A DNA stretch of 64,000 bases from DATKZM01 sp035527975 (lineage in GTDB: Bacteria; Pseudomonadota; Alphaproteobacteria; JAPULJ01): contig DATKZM010000124.1 in assembly GCA_035527975.1 (NCBI GenBank), positions 1 through 64,000 of the forward strand, in the 5' to 3' direction. Within the stretch, counting starts at the first letter, position 1. Each line of letters starts with the position of its first letter. A model generated the notes under the pieces. That model saw only the letters and a list, made by a program, of their open reading frames with translations, was not told the DNA's origin and did no database searches. Both the position numbers and the translations under genes were made by a program. Below are positions 57,589 to 64,000 of this stretch, in pieces.

Positions 57589-59184
57589 CTACCGCCACAC
57601 CGCGTCCACCCGGTCCCAGGCGCCCACCCGCAAATCCGTCACGCCGCTGACCAGCACGTGCTTGGCGATGCGTTCGGACGGCGTGCGCGGCAGATCGTCG
57701 ACGAAGGTCCAGTAACGCGGCACCTTGAAGTAGGCGAGCCGCGCCTCGCAATGGTCATTCAGCTCGCCCGGCTCGGCCGCGGCGCCGTTGCGCAGCACAA
57801 CGTAAGCTTTGACTTCCTCGCCGCGAATGTCGTCCGGCACCGGCACGCAAGCCGCGATGCGCACGGCCGGATGGCTGGCGATGGTCTCCTCGACCTCGGC
57901 GGCCGAGATGTTCTCGTCCGAGCGCCGGATCATCTCCTTTTTGCGCCCAACATAGTAGAAGCGCCCGGCTTCATCCCGCTTGACCAGGTCGCCCGTGTGC
58001 AGCCAGCCGCCGAGGAAGAGCGCTGCCGTCGCCTCCTCGTTCTTGAAGTAGCCGTCCATCATGTTGGGCCCGCGCAGCACCAACTCGCCGACGGCGCCGG
58101 CAGGCACGTCCGCATCCCTGTCATCGACCGCGCGCGCCTCGCGGTCGGGCAGCGGCCGGCCGATCGAACCCGATCCGACCAACTCGTCATGCTCGTCCAG
58201 CGAGACCGCGAGGTCGGCGCCGGTCTCCGTCATCCCGAAGCCCTCGAGCCAGGGCGCGCCCCAACGCGCCTCGATCTCGGCGTGGCGGCCGGGCGGGATC
58301 GCCGAGCACATCACCATGCGGACTTGATTGTCGGTATCAGACTTGCCGGGGGGCGTGTTCAGCATCATCAGTGGCATGGTTCCAAGGCAGTAGAACCAGG
58401 TGACGCGATGTGTCCGGGCTTTCTCCCAGAAGCTTGTCGGGTGGAAGCGGTCGAGCACCACCAGCGGGCAGCCGGCGATAAGCGCGCAGGCGACGTTCCA
58501 CTGCGGGTCCATGTAGTAGAAGGGCTGGGCCGTCAGCATCACGTCGTCTTTGCCAATCGAACCGAACGCAACGATCTTGCGCGCGATCGCGGCCCAATAG
58601 CGGTTGGCGAGCATGCAGCCCTTGGGCCGGCCCGTGGTGCCCGATGTGTACTGGATATTGGCGAGGCGGCCCGGATCGGGCGCGAGCCCGGGCGCGGTCT
58701 CGTCGGTCGCAAGGTCGGCCAGCGGCCGGGCGCGGCCATCGCCGCCATTCCCATCCACCGAAATTACCAGGGGCGCCGGCCCGCCGCCGCCAGCGATCTC
58801 GGCCATGAGCGGCACGAACTCGTCGGCCGTCACCACCGCCTTGGCCTCGGAATGAGCCAGCAGATAGGCCGCATCGTCGCGCTTGTAGAAGACGTTGAGG
58901 GGCACCATCGCGGCGCCGATTTTCTGCAAGGCCAGCCAGGTGAGCGGGAGGGCGGCGACGTTGCGCAGCATCACGCCCACGGTGTCGCCGAGACCCACGC
59001 CAAGCCCGGTCAGCGCATTGGCGATAGCGTTCGAGCGCCGTTCAATGTCGGCGAAGCTGAGGCGCTCGCCGCTCGCATCGAAAATCAACCCGGTTCGCCT
59101 GGGCCAAAGCACGGCCGCGCGAGCGGTCAGGGCCGGCAGCGTGTCTGGGGTTTCCAAGGCGGCCGCGGATGCTTTGCCGTTCAC
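57589..59184 (-). CDS. AMP-dependent acyl-CoA synthetase/ligase
   Basis: 531 residues from the GTG at 59184. It adenylates a carboxylate and couples it to CoA. Visible motifs are the P-loop YTSGTTGRPKGCMLAN (A3), GMTETGADLAVS (A5), GWLHTGDLVKRDEAGRFYYVGRKKEMIRR (A7-A8) and ISAAEVEE. The final A10 region reads PRTPSERIAKHVL, with no Gly-Lys; this form occurs in the crotonobetaine/carnitine-CoA ligase-like group. The substrate is unknown. Just upstream a 12-codon frame (MSLFYPADVAAT, ATG at 59219) stops in a GTGA overlapping this start by 4 nt. Confidence 0.88.
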   Translation of the reverse strand: MNGKASAAALETPDTLPALTARAAVLWPRRTGLIFDASGERLSFADIERRSNAIANALTGLGVGLGDTVGVMLRNVAALPLTWLALQKIGAAMVPLNVFYKRDDAAYLLAHSEAKAVVTADEFVPLMAEIAGGGGPAPLVISVDGNGGDGRARPLADLATDETAPGLAPDPGRLANIQYTSGTTGRPKGCMLANRYWAAIARKIVAFGSIGKDDVMLTAQPFYYMDPQWNVACALIAGCPLVVLDRFHPTSFWEKARTHRVTWFYCLGTMPLMMLNTPPGKSDTDNQVRMVMCSAIPPGRHAEIEARWGAPWLEGFGMTETGADLAVSLDEHDELVGSGSIGRPLPDREARAVDDRDADVPAGAVGELVLRGPNMMDGYFKNEEATAALFLGGWLHTGDLVKRDEAGRFYYVGRKKEMIRRSDENISAAEVEETIASHPAVRIAACVPVPDDIRGEEVKAYVVLRNGAAAEPGELNDHCEARLAYFKVPRYWTFVDDLPRTPSERIAKHVLVSGVTDLRVGAWDRVDAVWR

Positions 59185-59620
59185 GTCGCGGCAACGTCCG
59201 CTGGATAGAAAAGGCTCATCGTAATTAGCTCTAAAGTCATTGAAACATAAAGTTTTTCCAGCAACCACAAAGGGGCGCTGTGGAGTGCCTATTGTGGAGT
59301 GACAAGACAGTGGCGACAAGCCCAGCGTGGATGCCCGATGCCACTCGATGCCGCTGCACCTCGACAATGAAAAAAGGGCGACCGACCCGCGACCACCAGA
59401 TAGCTGTGCTGATGATCATGGTCAGTCTGCCAGTTCGTCTCGATTTTGTGGTTGAGCGGGTTGGTCGTGCCGCAGCAGACGCCCGCCGCCTTGGGCCGGG
59501 ACGTGATGTGCTCCGCATATGTTGTTAACCAGCCACTAACCCCACCGCACTATGCTGAGAAGTACAGTGGCTCTTGGTGCCGCTGGACCTTTTCAGCTAG
59601 CTGGCACCCGTTGGGCTACC
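59185..59620. other. Gene-free spacer between acyl-CoA ligase and PilZ gene
   Basis: 436 bp. I see no convincing gene. It holds the divergent leaders of both neighbours, a pair of TGTGGAGT words at 59279 and 59293, and near the PilZ end a CtrA-like site TTAA-CCAGCCA-CTAAC (59525-59540, one mismatch from TTAA-N7-TTAAC), about 80 bp upstream of the PilZ start. Confidence 0.4.
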
Positions 59621-59911
59621 ATGGTGTTGCGCGACAAAAATCAAGCAGGAAGCGATCAGCGGCAATACCCTCGCTTCGACGTGGCGAACCCGGCCCAGAT
59701 CATCGTGGCTGACGGCGAACCGCAGATGAGCTGTTCGGTGATCGATTGGGCAATGGGCGGGGCTCGGCTCCGTCCGCATGACCCTGACAGTTGTCCGAAC
59801 CTATTCACACTTATCACCCGAGAAGGCCGTGAATATTCGTGCCAAGTCGTTTGGCGACGGGATGGGGAGTTGGGCGTCAAGTTCCCGAGAGCTGATCGGA
59901 TCAAGATTTAA
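59621..59911 (+). CDS. PilZ-domain protein
   Basis: 96 residues, a single PilZ domain. It starts shortly before the c-di-GMP-binding motif (DQRQYPRFDV at about 13-22, where the usual RxxxR is QRxxPR), with the second motif as VIDWAMGGARLR (about 45-56, matching (D/N)xSxxG only loosely: Ser is replaced by Ala). Binding of c-di-GMP is plausible but not certain. A diguanylate cyclase (PleD) is in the same window. The ATG at 59621 is chosen because upstream sequence in the frame lacks domain character. Confidence 0.75.
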   Translation: MVLRDKNQAGSDQRQYPRFDVANPAQIIVADGEPQMSCSVIDWAMGGARLRPHDPDSCPNLFTLITREGREYSCQVVWRRDGELGVKFPRADRIKI

Positions 59912-59956
59912 CTGCCGCCGTGACCCTCGGCGCGAAAGCCTACTCAATGCGACTGC

Positions 59957-60166
59957 TCAGTCCGCCAGCTGGACGGTCAAGCTGAGCCCGTCGAAGGTTA
60001 AAACTTCGAGCCGCATCTGCGGCGGCACCGCTGTGGCTTGCGCGCCGATGGTGCTCTCATCGATGGCCGCGAAGTGCAGCCACGGGAAGTCGTCCTCGGG
60101 GCGTGCTTGTAGTTCGGCAGTGAACGAGGTGCCGTCGCAGGTGAGGCACGCGCTTGCTTCCAGCTG
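59957..60166 (-). pseudogene. Possible coding remnant (about 69 codons, no start)
   Basis: Between PilZ and MaoC (59912-60260) a minus-strand frame reads like protein: ACLTCDGTSFTAELQARPED ... LEVLTFDGLSLTVQLAD, ending in TGA at 59957-59959. It is closed upstream by a TGA at 60167-60169 and has no good start codon (one internal ATG near the end). It may be the tail of a gene lost by deletion. The family is not recognised and the frame could be chance. Confidence 0.25.
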
Positions 60167-60188
60167 TCATGTTCTGCCTCTGCCGTCG

Positions 60189-60210
60189 TGTGGAGTACCT
60201 GTGGAGTACC
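60189..60210. repeat. 11-bp perfect tandem repeat TGTGGAGTACC x2
   Basis: TGTGGAGTACC occurs at 60189-60199 and 60200-60210. A related pair, TGTGGAGTGCC and TGTGGAGTGAC, lies about 900 bp away at 59279 and 59293, so the ligase-PilZ-remnant segment is flanked by similar doublets. Confidence 0.5.
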
Positions 60211-60260
60211 CCGTGGCTCAGAACATGGCGGATTACAAAGGCTTCAGGGTACCAAAGGGC

Positions 60261-60734
60261 TCAAGAGCCGCTAGTAGGATAGAAAAGGCCGATCCACTCG
60301 GCGACCATGGCCGGCTTGTCCTCCCCCTCGATCTCTATCGTGGTCTCATAGACGCCCCGCAGCGCCCCGTCAGGTCGCTTGTCACACGATTTGAGGGTGA
60401 AGCGTGCGCGGATGCGCTTGCCCGCGCGCACGGGCGCCATGAAGCGCACGCGGTTAAGCCCGTAATTGATGCCGTATGCCGTATCGTCGGGCCACAATCT
60501 GGCTTCGTGCGTTAAGTAAGAAAGCATCGAAAGCGTATGAAATCCAAAGGCAATTGTTGATTTGAATGGGCTCTCGGCCTTGGCCCGTTCCGGGTCGATA
60601 TGCATCCAGTCGAGATCGTGGGTAGCGCGCGCAAACTGATCGATATGGTCCTGGTCCATGGTGAACCAGCCCGATACGGCGATTTCCTCGCCGATCCGCG
60701 CCTGCAAATTCGCCAGATTTACCGCGTTCGCCAC
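60261..60734 (-). CDS. MaoC-like (R)-specific enoyl-CoA hydratase family protein
   Basis: 157 residues from the GTG at 60734 (AGGTG just before). The hot-dog fold motif FARATHDLDWMHIDPERAKAESPFKSTIAFGFHTLSML (about 34-72) carries the hydratase Asp and His (D-x-x-x-x-H). It would hydrate or dehydrate enoyl-CoA esters; the acyl chain is unknown. Upstream it faces the GST gene across 283 bp. Together with the acyl-CoA ligase at 57.6 kb this suggests acyl-CoA metabolism locally, though the genes are not in one operon. Confidence 0.88.
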   Translation of the reverse strand: MANAVNLANLQARIGEEIAVSGWFTMDQDHIDQFARATHDLDWMHIDPERAKAESPFKSTIAFGFHTLSMLSYLTHEARLWPDDTAYGINYGLNRVRFMAPVRAGKRIRARFTLKSCDKRPDGALRGVYETTIEIEGEDKPAMVAEWIGLFYPTSGS

Positions 60735-61017
60735 GTTGCACCTGTCTTGGCTGGCCAATCCGCTCCGGGCGGAGAAGTGACGGAAGTGTATGGCATGGGG
60801 CAGGGTTGGGCAAAGTCTGGCCATGTCGGCGATGTCTTTGGCGGGGATGTCGTTTTCCGGCGATCGCAACCCAGTCATTTGGCCATTTTGCCTCGCTTCA
60901 TTATTCCCCGACAACCAATCGATGCACACTAATCCGCCCCTTGAGCCGCCACGCCATGCGACCTAAGCTTGGGCTCGTAACGCAACGAAAGCACAGACGA
61001 GCGAGGGGTCCCCGGCG

Positions 61018-61710
61018 ATGATCGAGCTTTACACTTGGCCCACACCCAACGGCCACAAGGTCCATATCATGCTCGAAGAATGCGGCCTTGAGTATAACGT
61101 CCACCCGATCGACATCACGGCGGGCGATCAGTTCAAGCCGGAATTCCTGAAGATCAGCCCCAACAACAAGATGCCGGCCATGGTCGACCCCGACGGGCCC
61201 GGCGGCAAGCCCTTCCCGGTTTTCGAATCGGGCGCCATGCTGATCTATCTCGCCGAAAAGACCGGCAAATTCATGCCCAGTGATGAAGCGGGCCGATATC
61301 TCGTGTTGCAATGGGTCATGTTCCAGATGGGCGGTATCGGGCCGATGCTGGGCCAGGCCCACCACTTCCGCAACTACGCCCCGGAGAAGCTCCCATACGC
61401 GATCGACCGTTATACCAACGAAGGCCAGCGGCTTTACGGCGTGGTCGACAGGCGCCTCGCCGAGGCCGAATTCGTTGCCGGCGACTATTCGGTTGCCGAC
61501 ATGGCGCTCTATCCCTGGATGCGCATCTGGGAGAACCAGGGCATCGATATCGACAAGGTGCCCAACGTCGCCCGTTGGCTCGACGTCATCAAGGAGCGCC
61601 CGGCGGTGCAGCGCGGCGTGCAGGTCCTGGCCGACCGGCGCAAGGACATCACCAAGGACCCCAAGGCCCGCGAGATGCTCTTCGGCGCCGCGCAGTACGC
61701 CCAGCGCTGA
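61018..61710 (+). CDS. Glutathione S-transferase (nu-class/YghU-like)
   Basis: 230 residues: thioredoxin-fold N-terminal domain (MIELYTWPTPNGHKVHIMLEE, then NNKMPAMVDPDGP and FESGAMLIYLAEKTG) and an all-helical C-terminal domain with YSVADMALYPWMRIWENQG. The Thr-Pro-Asn-Gly-His motif near residue 9 and the overall pattern match the YghU/YfcG-type GSTs, which act on disulfides and peroxides with two glutathiones. It stands alone, with no SD stronger than GGGG before the ATG. Confidence 0.93.
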   Translation: MIELYTWPTPNGHKVHIMLEECGLEYNVHPIDITAGDQFKPEFLKISPNNKMPAMVDPDGPGGKPFPVFESGAMLIYLAEKTGKFMPSDEAGRYLVLQWVMFQMGGIGPMLGQAHHFRNYAPEKLPYAIDRYTNEGQRLYGVVDRRLAEAEFVAGDYSVADMALYPWMRIWENQGIDIDKVPNVARWLDVIKERPAVQRGVQVLADRRKDITKDPKAREMLFGAAQYAQR

Positions 61711-62105
61711 GTCTCCGAAGCAGGTCAGCCTATCGTCAGCTGCGGGCGGGTTCACCACGCGCGGCTGATTTCATTGTGGCTGTCATTCCCTGTCTGGCAC
61801 GGTGTTGCGCGTATTGAGCGGACAGCAGGAGTCGCCGCCTGAATTTGACAGTTCTCGAAGTATTATGTTAGAAAAAGTCGAACCGAAGAACCAAAAAAGA
61901 AAACTAAATATACAGATAGACTTCTGAGTAATATTCAAAGTACATGTAATTATATTTCAAAATAACTTCGGACATTGATGATTTGTTCTTTGATATTTCT
62001 TCAATGGCCATGATGGAGTCGATTTTATTTTATGCTTATACTAACAACAAAGATGGTGCTGGCGTCTCTATCGGCCGGGCCGTCAAGTAAAGGGAGGAAT
62101 AGACC
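61711..62105. promoter_or_regulatory. Partly AT-rich spacer upstream of the betaine transporter operon
   Basis: 395 bp without a gene. From about 61850 to 62050 it is strongly AT-rich (TTATGTTAGAAAAAGT, AAATATACAG, TGTAATTATATTTC), unlike the neighbourhood. It ends in a candidate -10 (CTTATACTAA, about 62033-62042) and an SD AAGGGAGG just before the GTG at 62106. The AT-rich block could bind a nucleoid protein, which would suit osmotic control of a betaine transporter; that is inference. Confidence 0.5.
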
Positions 62106-63152
62106 GTGATCAGGATATGCTTTCGATCGCTGGTGGCTATGCCGGCATTGGCGCTTGCGTTCGTGGTTGGTACCGGCGCACCGGCGGGCGCGCAGAGTTG
62201 CGAAGTCGCCAGCACCATCAGGATGGCTGGCAACGACTGGCAGAGCAGCCATTTCCACAACGCGGTGACGCAGTTCATCCTGGAAAAGGGCTATGGCTGC
62301 AAAACGGTTTCGGTGCCTGGCACCACCCAACCGCTGCTGAACGCGTTGGCTCGCGGCGACGTCGATATCCTGATGGAGCTCTGGAGGGCCAATAACGTCG
62401 AGATTTGGGCCAAGATGATGAAATCGGGACGCGTGGTCGAGACCGGCGGGGTTTCCATACAGGGCGCGGTGCAGGGTTGGTTCGTGCCGCGCTACGTGGT
62501 CGAGGGCAACACCAAACGCGGCATCAAGGCCACGGCGCCCGGCCTGAAGAACGTTTCCGATTTGCCCAGGTACAAAGCGCTGTTCAAAGATCCCGAAGAG
62601 CCGAGCAAAGGCCGCTTTTACAACTGCAAGCTCGGCTGGAACTGCGAGCGGGTCAATTCCAAGAAGCTCGTCGCCTACAACCTGCTCGGCGATTACACCA
62701 ACTTCCAGCCCGGCAGCGGCGCTGCGCTGTCCGCAGCCATCGGCAGCGCCTTCAAGCGCGGCAAGCCGATCGTCTTCTACTACTGGGGCCCGACCTGGGT
62801 GCTCGGCAAGTACGATGTCGTCAAGCTTCGCGAACCGCAATACGACAAGGCCAAGTGGGACAAGCTCGACAAATCCAAAGACGGCAAGGGCCTGGATGCG
62901 ACCGCCTTTCCGACGATCAAGGTCTATGTCGCGGCTAACAAAAAGTTCGCCCAGAAGGTACCGAAGGTCATGATCTTCCTCGGCAAGTACGCGATGAAGG
63001 ACGATCTGGTGAATAACGCGCTGGTTTACATGCGCGAGAACAAGGACAAGACGGGGCGCAAGGCCGCGATGGAATTCCTGAAGGCCCATCCGGCTATCTG
63101 GACCAAATGGGTCCCCGACGATGTCGCGGCGAGGGTGAAGGCCGCGCTCTGA
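62106..63152 (+). CDS. Glycine betaine/proline-type ABC transporter substrate-binding protein
   Basis: 348 residues with a signal peptide (about 1-29, ending in GAPAGAQ), then an OpuAC-type binding domain: MAGNDWQSSHFHNAVTQFIL, GTTQPLLNALARGDVDILMELW (typical ProX segment) and the aromatic-rich FYYWGPTWVLGKYDVVKL, whose Trp/Tyr residues would form the quaternary-amine cage. It delivers the ligand to the permease encoded just downstream. Start is GTG at 62106 with a strong SD AAGGGAGG. Ligand choice among betaine, choline and related compounds is not settled. Confidence 0.9.
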   Translation: MIRICFRSLVAMPALALAFVVGTGAPAGAQSCEVASTIRMAGNDWQSSHFHNAVTQFILEKGYGCKTVSVPGTTQPLLNALARGDVDILMELWRANNVEIWAKMMKSGRVVETGGVSIQGAVQGWFVPRYVVEGNTKRGIKATAPGLKNVSDLPRYKALFKDPEEPSKGRFYNCKLGWNCERVNSKKLVAYNLLGDYTNFQPGSGAALSAAIGSAFKRGKPIVFYYWGPTWVLGKYDVVKLREPQYDKAKWDKLDKSKDGKGLDATAFPTIKVYVAANKKFAQKVPKVMIFLGKYAMKDDLVNNALVYMRENKDKTGRKAAMEFLKAHPAIWTKWVPDDVAARVKAAL

Positions 63153-63266
63153 GCAAGCGTGGTGCCTGGAGTATACTAGGCTGACGGCCGTGAGATGCAC
63201 GGTGCCGGACGTGGTTACGAAAGCGATCGCGTCCGACGGATGTCTGTCCGGGGAGGGAGCGCGGCC

Positions 63267-64000
63267 ATGAGCTTCGGCGGCATCGTTTCGCTGCTGCTGA
63301 TCGTGGGCGGCGTCTTCGCAGCCGCGCTGATCCTCATCAAGGCCCGCCAAGATGTGACGCCTGCGAGGCGCTTTGGGCTTGCCGGCGCGGCGGCGCTTGT
63401 GGCTGCGGTCTTGCTGGTCGTGGCCGACTTCGCCGGATTGAGAGTGCTTGCCGGCGGCGGCGGAGGCGATACGCCGCTGCTGCCGCTGGCCGATCTGATC
63501 GACCGCGCCGTCGACTGGCTGGTCACCGAGTATGGCGATGCCTTGCGCGAGAACATCTCCAACCCGATCGTTTACGCGATCGGGTTTTTCGAACGCTTCC
63601 TCTATCAGGGCATTGCCTGGCCGGCCATGGCGATCGCCTTCGCGCTCTTTGCCTATCACGCCAGCCGCAAGTGGACGTTGGCGGTGTTCGTCGCCGCCGC
63701 GTTCGTGCTGATCTGGGCGCTTCAGCTCTGGAAGCCCACGATGCAGACGCTGTCGCTGATCAGCGTGTCGATCCTGGTGACGGCGCTTGTCGGGCTGCCG
63801 CTCGGTATCGCGATGGGGCTCAGCAATCGCTTCCGCACAGTGATGATGCCGGCGCTTGATTTCATGCAGACGATGCCGTCCTTCGTCTACCTGATCCCCG
63901 TGGTCATGCTGTTCGGGCTCGGCACGTTTTCGGGCGTGCTCGCGACCGCGGTCTACGCTGCGCCGCCGCTCGTTCGGCTGACCGATCTGGGACTGCGCCT
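63267..64000 (+). CDS. Glycine betaine/proline ABC transporter permease (cut by window edge)
   Basis: The first 244 residues of a ProW-type permease, open to the end of the window. It begins with an ATG at 63267 (GGGAGGGAGC upstream). About five to six hydrophobic helices are visible, followed by the binding-protein-dependent permease region (SILVTALVGLPLGIAMGLSN, then MQTMPSFVYLIPVVMLFGLG), a strong ProW/OpuAB signature. An extra N-terminal membrane region precedes the core. It lies 114 bp after the binding protein; an ATPase gene is expected beyond the edge. Confidence 0.93.
   Translation, partial: MSFGGIVSLLLIVGGVFAAALILIKARQDVTPARRFGLAGAAALVAAVLLVVADFAGLRVLAGGGGGDTPLLPLADLIDRAVDWLVTEYGDALRENISNPIVYAIGFFERFLYQGIAWPAMAIAFALFAYHASRKWTLAVFVAAAFVLIWALQLWKPTMQTLSLISVSILVTALVGLPLGIAMGLSNRFRTVMMPALDFMQTMPSFVYLIPVVMLFGLGTFSGVLATAVYAAPPLVRLTDLGLR

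Noticed and set aside
59237..59528. Small frames on both strands in the ligase-PilZ spacer
   Set aside because: No SD, no recognisable motif and amino-acid composition dominated by Arg, Thr and Ser, as expected of non-coding GC-rich DNA.

Overview
The window is about 64 kb of high-GC chromosome from an alphaproteobacterium. The evidence is the divK-pleD pair under a perfect CtrA-type box (TTAA-N7-TTAAC), an HdaA-type DnaA regulator, an EipB/DUF1849 envelope protein, a 40-residue aa3-oxidase subunit IV, a DUF2066 protein, PAS_5-type proteins, and the block pyrB - pyrC-like - plsY - dprA - topA - rnr - rpmG on one strand. The order within the class cannot be settled from the sequence. Mobile DNA is scarce: only the last 41 codons of an IS630-type transposase at the left edge. 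No tRNA, rRNA or CRISPR array was seen.

Layout. 0-6 kb: transposase end, coxIV-like gene, purN and purM (minus), then a tight plus-strand operon of DUF2066 lipoprotein-like/secreted protein, CDP-alcohol phosphatidyltransferase, AI-2E-type permease and hdaA. 6-14 kb: SDR, CYTH-CHAD protein, SixA-like phosphatase, ppk, ppx/gppA and rnd (polyphosphate and RNA turnover). 14-18 kb: two tandem membrane class III adenylate cyclases and an AIM24 protein. 18-25 kb: aspS, SPOR protein, eipB, a gene broken by one nonsense codon, dinB and a ROK sugar kinase. 25-31 kb: divK-pleD, facing rpmG, an S41 protease and rnr. 31-44 kb: topA, dprA, plsY, pyrC-like and pyrB, interrupted by two sets of accessory genes: a degenerate GGDEF/EAL-like protein, TPR and Cys-repeat proteins, and a parA-RHH-PAS_5 operon with an AT-rich upstream region. 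44-50 kb: two more cyclase-domain proteins, a QueG-like iron-sulfur protein, a class III CoA-transferase and an esterase-like protein whose nucleophile serine is alanine. 50-55 kb: PAS_5, ruvX and gatC-gatA-orf-gatB. 55-64 kb: SH3 protein, MFS exporter, acyl-CoA ligase, PilZ, MaoC, GST and a glycine betaine/proline-type ABC transporter cut by the right edge.

How the genes work together. AspRS has the RDHG signature associated with non-discriminating enzymes and lies in the same window as GatCAB, which fits indirect Asn-tRNA (and/or Gln-tRNA) synthesis. DivK, PleD, PilZ, the degenerate GGDEF/EAL-like protein and four cyclase-domain proteins make the window rich in second-messenger genes. purMN and pyrB-pyrC' are nucleotide synthesis; Ppk and Ppx make and degrade polyphosphate.

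The most unusual signal is in translation-start regions. At three loci (before the AI-2E permease, dinB and the pyrC-like gene) the junction where a stop overlaps the next start (ATGA or GTGA) has been tandemly duplicated with a 14- or 17-bp period. Each copy makes a 5-6 codon minicistron whose stop overlaps the next start by 4 nt, so a ribosome could walk down a chain of minicistrons into the real gene. The pyrC-like gene has six of them in a row. Dispersed palindromic elements also abut genes, forming the stop codons of purN and pleD and the Shine-Dalgarno of gatA.
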